Assembly: GCA_019925795.1 (NCBI GenBank)
Contig: CM034303.1
Location: 56,839,931-56,903,930 of the forward strand
Length of the DNA stretch: 64,000 nucleotides
Source of the DNA: Dendrobium chrysotoxum
Taxonomy: Eukaryota > Streptophyta > Magnoliopsida > Asparagales > Orchidaceae
Direction of reading: 5' to 3'
Below the pieces are notes generated by a model, which worked only from the letters and a program-made list of their open reading frames with translations, searched no databases and was not told where the DNA came from. Positions 1-10,967 of this stretch are shown in pieces (within the stretch, counting starts at the first letter, position 1; each line of letters begins with the position of its first letter). The translations under genes and the position numbers were made by a program.

Positions 1-473
1 AGCAATTATGATTCTGAAACTCCAAGACAACACCTCTATTTTGCATCTAACAATCAAACCCTAGGTTTAAAATAAATGTCCGAATTTTATTCAAACTTGA
101 TTCAAATATTGAATATGAGATTTAAACCTTGCTTGTTTATGAATCTAATCTAGGGTTTTTCTTTTATGCTCCCTTTATTATAACATACGGCTCGTGACAA
201 TAAAAGGGATGATCACTATTTTCAAACTTGCATAAAAAAACATGAACACTAGCATATTGTTCTCAGAAAAGGGTCATAGTTAAGCTTTATGGTAGAGTAA
301 TAAATTGAGATGGAATAATGATGTTATATAGAAGACAGAGATAACACTTATGAGAAATATGTTCCAAGTAACAATCTCATTTGAATATTCGCACGACTAT
401 TTCTCACAGTACTATCATAAAGTTGATTTTATCCAAATTATCCTTCGATTCAATTTTCTCAAACAAAACTACA

Positions 474-511
<38 letters not shown>

Positions 512-1015
512 AAATGATTATATTAGGAGGTCTATAGAGTTAAATTTCTTATATGAAACAATAAAGGAAAAAAGAAAGCATTTCCTCTCTCTTCAATCCA
601 AAAAGTAAATAGAAAATAATGATAAAAACTTAAAGAATAAGTTAACTCAATCATTTTTAAAAAGTTTATGTTAAAAATATGATAGAGTCTTCTTTACATC
701 AAATTTATATTTGAACACTTAATTAAAAATGTAAATATTTAATGTTTTAATTATATATTTATATAATTTAATTATATAATGTCATAATGGATTTTATTAA
801 AAGAAAAGATGTTTTATATTAAATTAATAATGTGTAAGAAAAATTAATCTAATTTTAATATAAATTATATTCGACATCTGATACATTTTTAAAATTATTT
901 TATCTAAAATAATTGCCGGCTTTTCTTTTTTCTTTATCCCTTCTTCTGTTACTCTTCGTTTATCACTCTCTTTGCCTAAGCCTTCCTGAGGAGGAGGAGA
1001 GATCGAAATCGAGAG
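1..1015. other. AT-rich upstream region of the BTB gene
   Basis: No gene is visible here. The stretch is AT-rich and ends in the 5' untranslated region of the BTB gene. From about 919 to 975 it turns pyrimidine-rich (runs of CTTTT and TCTTT), as is common around plant transcription starts, and a GAGGAGGAG stretch lies directly before the start codon at 1016. No clear TATA box was identified. Confidence 0.5.
477..509. repeat. (TA)n microsatellite
   Basis: About 16 perfect TA dinucleotide units. It produces an artificial Tyr-Ile repeat in one reading frame and is not a gene. Confidence 0.95.
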
Positions 1016-4000
1016 ATGTTATCGACTAAGAAAAGGCAGCGTGTGGGGAGCAGCGGCCGCCTCTCCTCCTATACTGACACAGCAGAACCCAAATCCGAAG
1101 ATCCCGCCCCGTTGCCAGCGCTTTCCCTCCGCCGCCTCACCACCAGCGTAATCCCTGGCGGCTTTAATGATCCCACCACCGCCGACGTTCTCCTTCGCCT
1201 CCAGCTTGGGGGATCACCGGATTTCTCCGTTGTAGATCCTTTACCCACCTCCGATCAGGCCTCCTTACCCTCCCTCGACCTTCATCTCCACTCCCCTATT
1301 ATCTGCCGCTCCCGATACTTCGCCGCTCGCCTCTCAGACCGATGGCTTCGACCAGATCCTTTCACCCCCGTCGACTCTTCCTCATCTGCTCTCGTCCGCC
1401 TCACTCTCAAGTTACCAAGCCCCGGCAACTGCCGCCGTCCCTTCGACGCTCACGTCGCCGTCCTCCAGCTGCTTTACACCTCCGATTTTACCTGCTCGAT
1501 TATCTCCGTCTCCGCTGCGCTTGAAATGCTCCCGGTCGCGCTGGAGCTTTTATTCGATGATTGCGTCCGTGCCTGCGTGCGCTTCATCGAGGCCGTTCCG
1601 TGGACGGAGGAAGAGGAAGAAGGGGTTCTCAGTTTGATCCCCTTCCTCCGGGAAGAGGAGTCGGAGAATCTCCTTGCTAGGGTTTCCCCCGCAGCCACGA
1701 CGGCCAGGGATGGGAAGAATATATCCGAGGAGATGCTTTACGGCTTGATTCTGAAAGTGATACACAGCAATCCGGGGTGGGCCTCGGTAAAGGCCTTCAT
1801 GGCGAAGCTTTTGAGGGACTATTCTTCGCGTGATTCGGTGAAGAGAGTGCTTGATCGAGCTTTTCTGGAGAGTTTGGGGACGGTGAAGGAGTTGCTGGGA
1901 GAATACGCTAGTCCTGACTTCCGAGTGGCTGGGGACAACGATGAGACCGAGGCGATTCAGCGCCTGAAGATACACACCGCGAAGGTTAATGTGAGGAACC
2001 TCTTATGGCTTGTGGACAGGATGCTTGAGCTTAAGGTTGCAGATTCGGCGGCCAAGGAGTGGAGCGATCAGTCAGCGCTTACGGCTGACTTGCAAAAGAC
2101 TTTCCGGGAGGATACATGGAGAAATATTGCACCGGGCTTGCCGACCTTGGTTCTGAGATGTACCAGCCGACTGGCCAATGCAATAGCAGCAGGATCAATT
2201 TTGGCTCCTCGACAGGTTTTTTTTGTTTCAGAACCTTACTCGTATCATTCTTATAGTCACACCATCATGATTCCATGAATATTTCATTTCATACTGCCAA
2301 AACTTAATTGTCTTGGACGCTTTATTATTTCCCATATATTCACAGTCATAAGCTTTTGGCTTATAAGTGAGAAACAATTCCTTATTAGGGCGCATTGCTA
2401 TGAACAAGTTGATTCCATATTTAATTTTGGATTGCATCCACCTCCATTAATCACCTGAGGAGCATCATTTATAGTCATAAGTTGATTCCATAATTAATGT
2501 ACCAGCATGACATTATTTCTTACTGTAACCAGCAATCTTAGCCGATTTTTTTTCTTCAACACCCTCAAATTTAGAAAAAAAAAGAAGTAAATTCATAACA
2601 TTCTATAAATTGATTGTATCTTTACATACAATATGGTATTATGAAAGTGCTTGCGAGAGTAGTAATAATTTTTTATTTTCATCATCAGCCGCCATATCAA
2701 TTTTTATTAAATATATTTCTATGGAATTATGCTCATTATTATGTAATTTAATGGATATATTTTCATGCATTTTTAGCAATTATATTTTCTATTTTGATAA
2801 AGTTTATTGAAAAGGCTTTTGGTGATGTTAAAAAGCTCAAACTTGAAGCAGGCTACACCCTTGTATTTATCATGAGACTTATTTCTACCATGATTAAAAG
2901 TAAATTTTATCTCAAAAATATCTACCTCTAACCAACAATCTCTTAGCCTATTTTTTATCTTCAACACCCTCAAATTTAGTAAAAAAAGTAAACTCATAAC
3001 ATCCTATAAATTGATTGTATCTCTTACATACAATATGGTATTTTGAAAGTGCTTATGAGGAGCTCACTGCCTTGTCGGCTTGCCTTTGCCGCGCGCCGCT
3101 GCTGCTACCTGAGTAAGCGCCCGAATGGAGCCTCCGCCGGTAGATTTACGGGTCGGGTTCGGTTCGAAAAACTGACTCGTTTGTAAAAAATGGGTCGTGT
3201 TCGGGTCAGGTCGAATAGTGTCAGGTCAATTCCGGGTTGAAACCGAACCTGACCCATGACCCGATTTTGACAGCCCTAATGACAAGTGTCTTTAAGGAAC
3301 CTTGAAATTTAAAATGACATGTACTTGGTTTAAATTAAAGACGCATAATTCACTACAACTAATTTTTAACCCATTTGAGTTTCTTTTTTTCATTAAATTG
3401 GTGGTTCTTCCATATAAAAAATAGGTTTTTATTAAGATTGAACTAATTTGCATGATTTGCTAGTTATCAAACAAAATTTATGTAGCCTAGTAAATATTAT
3501 TTTTATGTTTTTTGGCATCTCCTTTTTGTAATTGGATGTAGTATCGTCATTTGGAACATATTTATATTTTAGTATTTTCTTTACTTCCATCATATCATTT
3601 TTCATCATTCATAAGTCATGCATTACTTGCATCAAAATATTTGTAAGAAATTGATTGTTAAGCAAGAAAATTATGTCTATTAGAATTACATGAAATTCAA
3701 TACAGAAGATAAGATAGTAGTTCATTTGAATCTCGTAAGCTTTCCTATTGAAATCCTTTAGAGATTAGCTGTCAAACAATAGGGTCAAATAAAGTCATTC
3801 AATGAACTCGTGCGAATGCTTATAAATTTGAAAATATATATATATATTAGTCAAATTTTTAATGTATCGTATTTGACTTTATATCATGAACTATCAGCCA
3901 ATCCCTGAATTCTTCTCCCATTCCATCTTTTTGAGATTCATATCGTACAAGTTAATCTGCATAATTTCCAGACAGTCATTCTAAACTTATTTTTTATGAG

Positions 4001-7000
4001 AAATGAAATCAAGCCAACCAAAGATGGTGGATATTAGAGACACTTTGTGGTGTTTTGTGTGCATAGGCCTACATATAATAATTCATGGATAATTCTACAG
4101 GGAATTCTACAGGGAATTCTAGAGCTGTGCTCATATGCATTTGACAATTTTCGACTGAATATTTTGTGGGTGCCTGAATTTTCCAAGTTGAGTAGAATTG
4201 GTGTGATTCGATGGTGGAATCGATATGTTATACCTATGATTCTTGTTATTATCCTTCTTTGGCATTGGTTATTTTTACTCTTGCTTGGATGGACGCGTAT
4301 ATTGAGAATTGCGATAGTTGTGATTTTTGTGTAGCAACAATATGCATCCTCTCTTAAATGCAAAGCTTGTGGCTGCACCTATTTGTGACTATTTCATTCG
4401 ATCTACTATTCCTATGATTTTCAACTTCGTGCCTCATTTTCCTCTGTTTGTTTGTCCTCAATTTGCGAGTCTTTAGGTTTTTTGTGATCCCACTATGTTG
4501 CAGGAATTGGAAGCCATTTTTTGTGAGTGCCAGATCGATTTGATGCAGAATGTACATGCAAGGATGAATAGATTGAGGATTTTGCACGCTAGATAATTAA
4601 GAGCGAGTTAATTAAAGCTTGATGATGATTTAAACAATGAAATAAAACACAAAAAGCGGTAAACACAAGCTTAGGCCAAGTTACTTGCAAAAAGTAAAAA
4701 CTACATAATAATCAATTACTCTTGACGTTGCATACGAGATGGGTTTCAACGAGGAATCTCTAATCTAACAATAAGAGTAGTGCCATGATAGATCTCTCAC
4801 ACACTTCCTATTAAACATTAAGCTTTTCACGGAGCTTGGCAAGATTTTGCATGAATCAAATAAAACCACAAGCAAGGATCAACGAAGAAGATAAGAGAGA
4901 AGGAAAGAGTTCACCCTTTGCTAAGATTCAACCTTTTCGCAGACTTGGGCAGCAGTTGGGGGCTTCTTGGACGACTCGGACAGTAGTAACCAAGCTCGAA
5001 CCTTTGGACAGCAAGCAGCCACCCTTTGGGGATTAATTCCATTAATTGGAGCTTAGAGTTTTGGAAAGAAATCAATTGGGAGTGGGACCATGGGGCCGGC
5101 GGCATCCAGAGAGTGGGGGGAATTGCGGAGAGGGTTTAATGCTTGCCTCTTTGGGAATTCCCATTAAGGAGGGAAGAATTAATTCCAATTCAATTCAAAT
5201 TTGATTTGGATGTGATTGGATAAGTTTCCTAAAATAGAATTTTATTTTAGGAAACAATTTGAATTTGGGGAGGGGAGGTTTGAATTATTTTCAAGAGGAG
5301 ATATTGGGTTTAGAAAATAAATCCAAGGACTTAAAGATGGTGGGGCCGGCGGCTTAATGGGGCTAGGGAGATTTAAAGATAAATTTAACACCTTCCAAAA
5401 ATAGGGAACTTCAAATAAGGGAAAGGGATTTAATCAAATTTAATTCAAATTTGATTTGGATTAGATTTGATGACTTTCCAAAAATAGATTTGAGATTTTA
5501 GGAAAGGATTTGAATTTCAAATCAATTAGATTTGAATTCAAAATCTGCCCCAAATTTTGTTCAAACCCAAATTAGGAAATAAGGAAATGTAGGGGAAGAG
5601 GCTAGGGAGGCCGACGTCTTGGGTGGGGAAAAACGTGGGTAGTGGAGAGGGGCTAGGGCCGGCGGCTATGAGATGGAGGGGAGACTTGGGCCGGAGGTGG
5701 GGGAGGAGGAAGGAGGGGAATCTGCGGCTAGGAGGAAAAGAGAATGAAATACAAGAACGATAAAACAAACCACGAACCCGGCCGTCTCCAAAGTTGGTGG
5801 GTGATCCGCTTTCCCTCCCTAGGAATCTCTCCAAAGTTCTCTCCTAGAACTCTCACAACTCAAAGAGCACATGTGCAGGAATTTTCTTTATTATTATTCA
5901 TTAACCCTCAAAGAAGAAGATGGAGGCTTTAAATAGCCAAATACATGAAGGAAAATAACAAAGACAGTATTGCCCCTAGGGCATACATAAGACAAAGCCC
6001 TCAAGTGAGGGTAGAAAGGGAAAAAGAACAATAACAAATCAAATATATAAAATAGATTAAAATAAATAGGCACGATCGTAGCCGTAAATCCCTAATGTCC
6101 TCATCAGATTGCCTTTTTTTTCTTGCAACAGTGTTCTTGTAACTTATGTGTGAGATTTGTAGCTACTTTATGCTTGTATTGTGCTTTTCTATTGAGACAT
6201 GCTTTGTGACTTTCTATTGATGCACGATTTTGTTGAGATCATCACTAGCGACATTCATTGTGATTTTTATGGGATCATTGGCTTGTACAACACAATATAC
6301 TTTATTATTGATAAAGTTTTAGGTATTTGTGTTTTCTCTTCTACTTTTAGGAGTCAAGTCCTCGATCAAGTGAAAGAGTCAAAGATTTCTAAGCAGGTTG
6401 TATTCTTGTACAAGCATGAGTTTAATTCCACCGCACTGATGACTTTCTTCTCTTTTAGATTTTATTCATTACTTTAGATATTATTATTGGGTTTGAATAT
6501 GTGATTGATTTTATTTAAATTTGATACAATTTGGGTTTCAACGAGCGTGTATTTTACAGCTAGTTACATGATTTTTTGTGATTAGGATTTTTTTTAATTA
6601 TTTCTAGCAAAAGACCATGAATTGTCATTTGAATTGATTCTCATAGTATTTTTGACTTTCATGGAAAGTAAGGAAGAATAGTTGTTAAAATTAAGAGTTT
6701 GACCTGTGAAGCTTTGGATGCATGTTTTTGTGGATTTCATAGTTGATCTATATTAGAGAACCTAGGCTTTAGGATGTCCTATGCCAAGTCCGGGGGAGCA
6801 CTCAGAAGTGCGGATCCATTTATAAAATTTGACGTGGAACTAATGATGCAGAACTAAGTATGTCCAAGATGAATGTGATAAGAACTTGCACGATTTAATT
6901 AAGAGCAATAACAATTAAAGTTGTTAGCCTCTAAACGACGATAGAAAATTAAAGAGGGGTAGCTACGCTTAGGCCATCACATGCTAGAAATTGAAAACAT

Positions 7001-9478
7001 CCAAAGTAATTTAGAATTTCAATAACATGCTAATTAAGTAGCTATTCAATAGAATCCCTAAATTAATAATAAGAGTAGAAACAGAGAAAGTCAAAACTCA
7101 AAATCCTACGTTTACTAAGCATTCCTACGTTTACTAAGCATTGGCAATTAGCTTGCACGACTCCTTGCGATCGGATCATCACCTACAAGATTAGTGGAAT
7201 TATGAGATAAATGAGAAGGGGAAGAAGTTCATCCTTGTTGAGATCCGGAGACAATGTGCCACTGAACGCTGCCGAGCTGTTCTTCGATGGCTTCGATGAG
7301 TGTCTAAGATGCGCTCTACGTATCCCTCGACAGTGTGATCAATCTCCGGATCGACTTCGAAGAAGGTTGAGTGGAGGATGTGGATGAAACCTTGCTCGTT
7401 GTAGACAATGCCGAAATCAAGATTGGGATCGGCCATGCATCAGTTTCGTTGTGTGGAGTATTGTCGGTTCGTCCGGCAATATCCCTAGGGTTTCTAGAGA
7501 GAATGAAGTTTCTCTCAAGAATCAAGTAGGAGGGATGGAAGGGTTCGGCCAAGAGAGAGGAGAATCACTTGTGGAAAATTAGATTTAGGTGTGGGAGGGA
7601 AAACTTTAGGAAATTTGAAATTGAATTCAGATTTTGATTAGGAGGGATTTGAGGAATTAGAAATTTGAATCTTATTCCTAAATGAGGAAGGGGAGAATTA
7701 ATGGGAAGAGAGAGGGAGATGAGGGAGAGGGGGCCGGCGGCATAGAGAGAGAGAGAGAGGTGGGGTTTTGGGAAAGATTTTAAAGTTTGTTTAATTGAAG
7801 AACTTAAATTAGGGAAGGGAATCTCAATCCAATTCAATTAGAATTTGAAATTGAATTAACATTGAAAACTTTCCTAAAATAGATTTGGTGTTTTAGGAAA
7901 GATTTTGAAATTCAAATCAAATAGATTTGAATTCAAAATTAATCCCAATTATTGTCAATCTAATTTAGGAAATAATTCAAAGGGGAGGGGCAAGGGCTCG
8001 GGAGGGGGCAGTCGGCTGTTGGATGAGGGGCAAGAGGGGATCGGCGGGAAAGAAGGGTGGGGTTAGGGTGATTGGCGGCTTGAGGGAGATGGGTGGGGAC
8101 TTGGTCGAAAGGTGGAGGGGTCTTGGTGGGGAGGGCCGGCGGCTAGGGGAAGGCTTGGGTGGTGGGAGGCCGGCGGCTTAGGGAGGGGGAGGAGGGGAGG
8201 GAAAGAGAGGAAGATAAGGAAGAATAACCACGAACCCGGACACTTCCAAGGTTGATGGGTGATCCAATTTTCCCTCCTAGGGATTCTCCTCCATAGCTCT
8301 CAAACTCTCACAAGAAAGTATAATGTAGAAATTCTTTGATAATCATTCATTAACTTCAAAAGAAATACATCGGGCTTATATATAGCCTCTAATAATGAAA
8401 AGAAAATAAAGGATGATAATGCCCCGAGGGCTTACATGTGACAAAACCCTTAAATAAGGGCAAAACAGGAAAACTAGTAAAACAAGTACAATAAGCAAAT
8501 AACACAAATACATGAAGACTAAAAAATACATCGGCACGATCGTGGCCGTAGATTGACGATCACGCCTTTGATAGACTTTCTATGATCTGATGTCCCCATC
8601 AACTAATTTTCAGTTTTGAACTATTTCTTGAAAGTTAATATGCCATTGAAGGGTAATAGTTTCCTCATGCTTGATCTACAAACCTTGATTGCAAAGCGTA
8701 TATATGAAGGAAAAACACGTGGATCGTTGGAGCTTGCATTTTTTTTAAAATTCTATGTATTGTTAAATTATTTATTAATACATGAATTACCAATTTGAAG
8801 ATTACCCGAAAGATATGAAAGTTAGTGAAGGGATTAGATTTGCTGTTTTAGGGAGAGAAATGTAGAGAACTAAGCTGTGAACATGTTGTTCTTGTTGCCT
8901 GCTGACATTTGTTCCATGTATCAGACATTTTTATGTGCGTTTTTATGCTTGTGGATATTAGACTGACTTGTAATTGTATAGAGTCTTGCAAACTTTGGCT
9001 TTGTTTGTGACGGCTTTCTTACTGTTTTCTAAAACAGTTGTTTAGTATAAAATTTTTAGTTCAAAAATTTTTTTTACTAAAAAGCTACTTTAAAAAGTAC
9101 TAAGAAAGTTGTCCCAAACGAAATTTTAATGACTTGTATTTTGCATTTTGCAATTTATGAATCTCGCAAGAAGAATTTCTTTTTCGTGAACCTTTCTGTT
9201 TTTAACAGGTAAGAATGGAGCTTGTGAAGCATTGGTTACCTGTGCTAAATGTTTGCCGGGAGATTGTTTGTGGGGCACCATCAGAAGTTTACCAGGATCT
9301 GGAAGAAACATTTTTGCAAATCATATCTACCCTGCCTATTTCTGATGCTCAAAATCTACTGCAAGAATGCCTCTGCTTCTCCACTCGGAATGTTGACAAT
9401 TGCACGCACCTCGCCCTTGCTTTCACAACCTGGTTCAGGAGAGCAAATAGGCATCAGCTTGATGATTCTACTAGTTGA
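1016..9478 (+). CDS. BTB/POZ domain protein, At1g63850-like (2 exons)
   Basis: Two exons join in frame: 1016-2215 (400 codons ending CGA CAG, donor CAG|GTTTTT) and 9209-9478 (acceptor TTTTTAACAG, 89 codons plus stop), giving 489 aa. Residues about 60-170 look like a degenerate BTB/POZ fold: the DPTTADVLLRL start, then LHLHSPIICRSRYFAARLSDRW, where the canonical motif recruits and exposes the partner surface. The C-terminal half (RVLDRAFLESLGTVKELLGEY, WLVDRMLELKVAD, then VRMELVKHWLPVLNVCREIV across the splice) is the conserved tail of the plant At1g63850/At5g60050 group. BTB proteins of plants often act as CUL3 ubiquitin-ligase adaptors, but that role is only inferred for this subgroup. Exon 1 is clearly GC-richer than the surrounding DNA. 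Without splicing, exon 1 reads into intron for 20 codons, so the 420-aa unspliced form is unlikely to be the product. The 6,993-bp intron holds two LTR-like insertions and a MITE. Confidence 0.9.
2528..3060. repeat. Dispersed direct duplication, two 130-bp copies
   Basis: The segment 2528-2657 recurs at 2931-3060 with a spacing of 403 bp. Both copies contain the CAACACCCTCAAATTTAG and ATAAATTGATTGTATCT stretches and end in GAAAGTGCTT. The copies are roughly 90 percent identical by eye. They could be ends of an unrecognised element or a local segmental duplication. Confidence 0.75.
4541..6106 (-). mobile_element. Solo-LTR-like insertion, copy 1
   Basis: This 1,566-bp element begins TGATGCAGAA and ends CCTCATCA, so its termini form a short TGATG/CATCA inverted repeat. 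GATT flanks both sides (4537-4540 and 6107-6110), a 4-bp target duplication. It shares its termini and internal blocks with the insertion at 6844-8601, including CACGATCGTAGCCGTA near the end, ACCACGAACCCGG, and GGGCCGGCGGC motifs. There is no convincing long ORF. A TATA-like TATTTAAAG on the minus strand near 5930 suggests minus-strand orientation. It could be a solo LTR or a gene-less LTR element. Confidence 0.7.
6844..8601 (-). mobile_element. Solo-LTR-like insertion, copy 2 (TSD ACTAA)
   Basis: This 1,758-bp element begins TGATGCAGAA and ends CCCCATCA. It is flanked by a perfect 5-bp duplication, ACTAA, at 6839-6843 and 8602-8606, which fixes both ends. It is the same family and orientation as copy 1, only 737 bp away. 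On the minus strand TATATATAAGCC (about 8370) lies some 230 bp inside the 5' end, where an LTR promoter would be expected. It has no coding capacity. The length and TG...CA termini fit a solo LTR formed by LTR-LTR recombination. Confidence 0.8.
8997..9123. mobile_element. Tourist-like MITE, copy A
   Basis: A short element with inverted terminal sequences (GGCTTTGTTTGTGACGGC at the left, GTCCCAAACGAAA at the right) around an AT-rich core containing TAGTATAAAATTTT. It matches three other copies in this window. Its ends are more decayed than those of the other copies, and no clean target duplication remains. It lies only 85 bp upstream of exon 2 of the BTB gene. Confidence 0.7.
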
Positions 9479-10589
9479 GGCAAAATCTTTCATGAGATCA
9501 TCTAAACAGATCCTGTTTGTTTGTTTATATTTGCATGATCACGCTTCTCCTTTGGATGTTTGTATATGATTTTCCTTTGTAGGCTCATTGTACAAAGCTC
9601 TGTTGTGCGTCCTAAATTTTCCCAATCTGCATAAATTTACTTGGCCGCTACAACATAAAAAATTTTCTTCCTAAAAAAACATTTAGATTTAATTTCCTTT
9701 GCAGAGCTCGGTATCTACTTGACGAGAATTAGCAATAAGGAGCTGGAGGTTTGGGGAATTTATTAGCAGAAAATGAAGTGAAGGTTTTTATCATAAAGGT
9801 TCTTAAAGCCTCAATTGAGCATCACTGCTATCAGACAAATGCTCGTTGCCTTCGTCAGATCTCCATTGGATCATTGCCCGTCCGATACTGTGGGATAATT
9901 GTCCGACCATTACTATTAGGCCATCGTCATGTGACTATCGTTGCTAGATTATGATCCTTCGACTAACATCGCTCGATTATAATCCTCCAACCACTTTCAC
10001 CTGACAATGATCTTCCGACAATCGTCATCTTACAATAATTATTCGATCATCATCACTCCTATGATCCTTTGATCATCCAATCACCACAATTGATCTACGA
10101 TCCTCCAACCGTCATACATTGATTCATGAGACATTGTTACCTGTGCAAAATATACCTGTTTCTTTTGTGAGTTATTATGATGAACTACTGTGTGCAAAAA
10201 TAGTTGGATTGCAAATTCTTTATTATACTAGTATATAAGCACACAATTTAATATGATATTATATACATCCCATCAGATATTGATTAAGAATGTCATTGGC
10301 TCATTGCTATCTATCTTTCCCCTCTAAGAAAATATCGTAATAAAAAGCATTTGAAATGAATTTATAATGTGACTACAACAGACTCAGGCTCTCTCTCTTC
10401 TTCGGCTACTCTTACAACAATCTAGTTGTTCTCCATGCTATTTAAGCTATTTTTCTTTTCACTTTCCATGACAAATAGGAAACACAGCACGGTGGTTGAA
10501 ATCAACATTCTGATCGAACATGGTTCCTCCCTCATCGGAATTCAAAGCAAAAACAGCAAGAAATCTTTGAAGCACTCTTAAAAACCTAT
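9479..10589. other. 3' flank of the BTB gene and intergenic DNA
   Basis: The first few hundred bases are the likely 3' untranslated region. The segment 9860-10130 is a decayed array (separate entry). No further gene is seen before the minus-strand ORF at 10590. Confidence 0.5.
9860..10130. repeat. Decayed minisatellite, related to the LTR arrays at 58-63 kb
   Basis: Repeated imperfect motifs such as GATTATGATCCTTCGAC, CACCTGACAATGATCTTCCGAC and ATCATCCAATCACC run for about 250 bp. They resemble the better-preserved units at 58.2-58.5 kb and 63.0-63.6 kb (GACTATGATCCTTCCGAC, CACCTGACTATGATCTTTC). This suggests a relic of the same LTR family, though only the array part is recognisable. Confidence 0.5.
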
Positions 10590-10967
10590 CTACCAACCCT
10601 GCAGAGGCCACCTTCTTTCAGGATCTGGAAGCCATGAAGACCTCTTCTTCTTCCTCTCCTTCTCCTTCCCCTCGCCTTCCTTCCTTACACCACGGTCACC
10701 GTCGACCTTGTGGAGGAAGAACACATGCCCCATAACTTTTCTGACCCAGCCTCCCTGCCGCAGCCGCTGCACTAGCTTCTCTTGCCTCGGTTCCTCTGAG
10801 AAGAACCTCATGGACTGTGAGAGCCGCTCGTAGCCCGGCATAGGCATGAAGGCGCCCTTGTGCTGCGAGAGTGAGTCTTGCAGGAGGTTAGAGGTCTTCC
10901 ACCGGCAGCCGAGCCAGGACTGGCTTCTCTGTAACTTAAAGGTATGCATTCTGCCCTCTTCTTCCAT
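10590..10967 (-). CDS. Unassigned small protein, 125 aa
   Basis: A single open frame starts at an ATG in good plant context (GAAGCCATGG) and ends in TAG. Its base composition is much richer in GC than the flanking DNA, which supports real coding sequence. The N-terminal part contains RSQSWLGCRW and a block around GAFMPMPGYERLSQSMRFF, while the C-terminal 40 residues are very basic and charged (EGKEKERKKKRSS). There is no signal peptide or membrane segment. I do not recognise the family. A basic, Ser/Arg/Lys-rich small protein could be nuclear, but that is a guess. It stands alone with no neighbour within about 1 kb. It may lack an upstream or downstream exon. Confidence 0.45.
   Translation of the reverse strand: MEEEGRMHTFKLQRSQSWLGCRWKTSNLLQDSLSQHKGAFMPMPGYERLSQSMRFFSEEPRQEKLVQRLRQGGWVRKVMGHVFFLHKVDGDRGVRKEGEGKEKERKKKRSSWLPDPERRWPLQGW

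Larger units (their letters stand above)
2216..9208 (+). other. Intron of the BTB gene, enlarged by transposons
   Basis: This 6,993-bp intron contains a 130-bp dispersed duplication (2528-3060), an insertion at 4541-6106, a related insertion at 6844-8601 and a MITE at 8997-9123. The GC-rich segment at 3060-3260, rich in CGGGTC/GGTTCG motifs, is another likely transposon scrap. The pieces at 3270-4540 and 6107-6843 hold no coding sequence I recognise. Confidence 0.75.

Noticed and set aside
381..608. Tyr-Ile repeat ORF of 75 aa
   Set aside because: It is the translation of the (TA)n microsatellite with AT-rich flanks; no codon bias or family.
1474..1975. Antisense ORFs inside BTB exon 1
   Set aside because: They overlap a well-supported coding exon on the other strand and match no family; they are mirror effects of GC-rich codons.
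1016..2278. Single-exon reading of the BTB gene (420 aa)
   Set aside because: The last 20 codons are intron sequence; splicing at 2215 to 9209 restores the conserved C-terminal family block in frame.
5538..5834. 98-aa Pro/Ser/Phe-rich minus ORF
   Set aside because: It lies in a GGAGGGG-rich part of the solo-LTR-like insertion, and its composition follows the purine tract.
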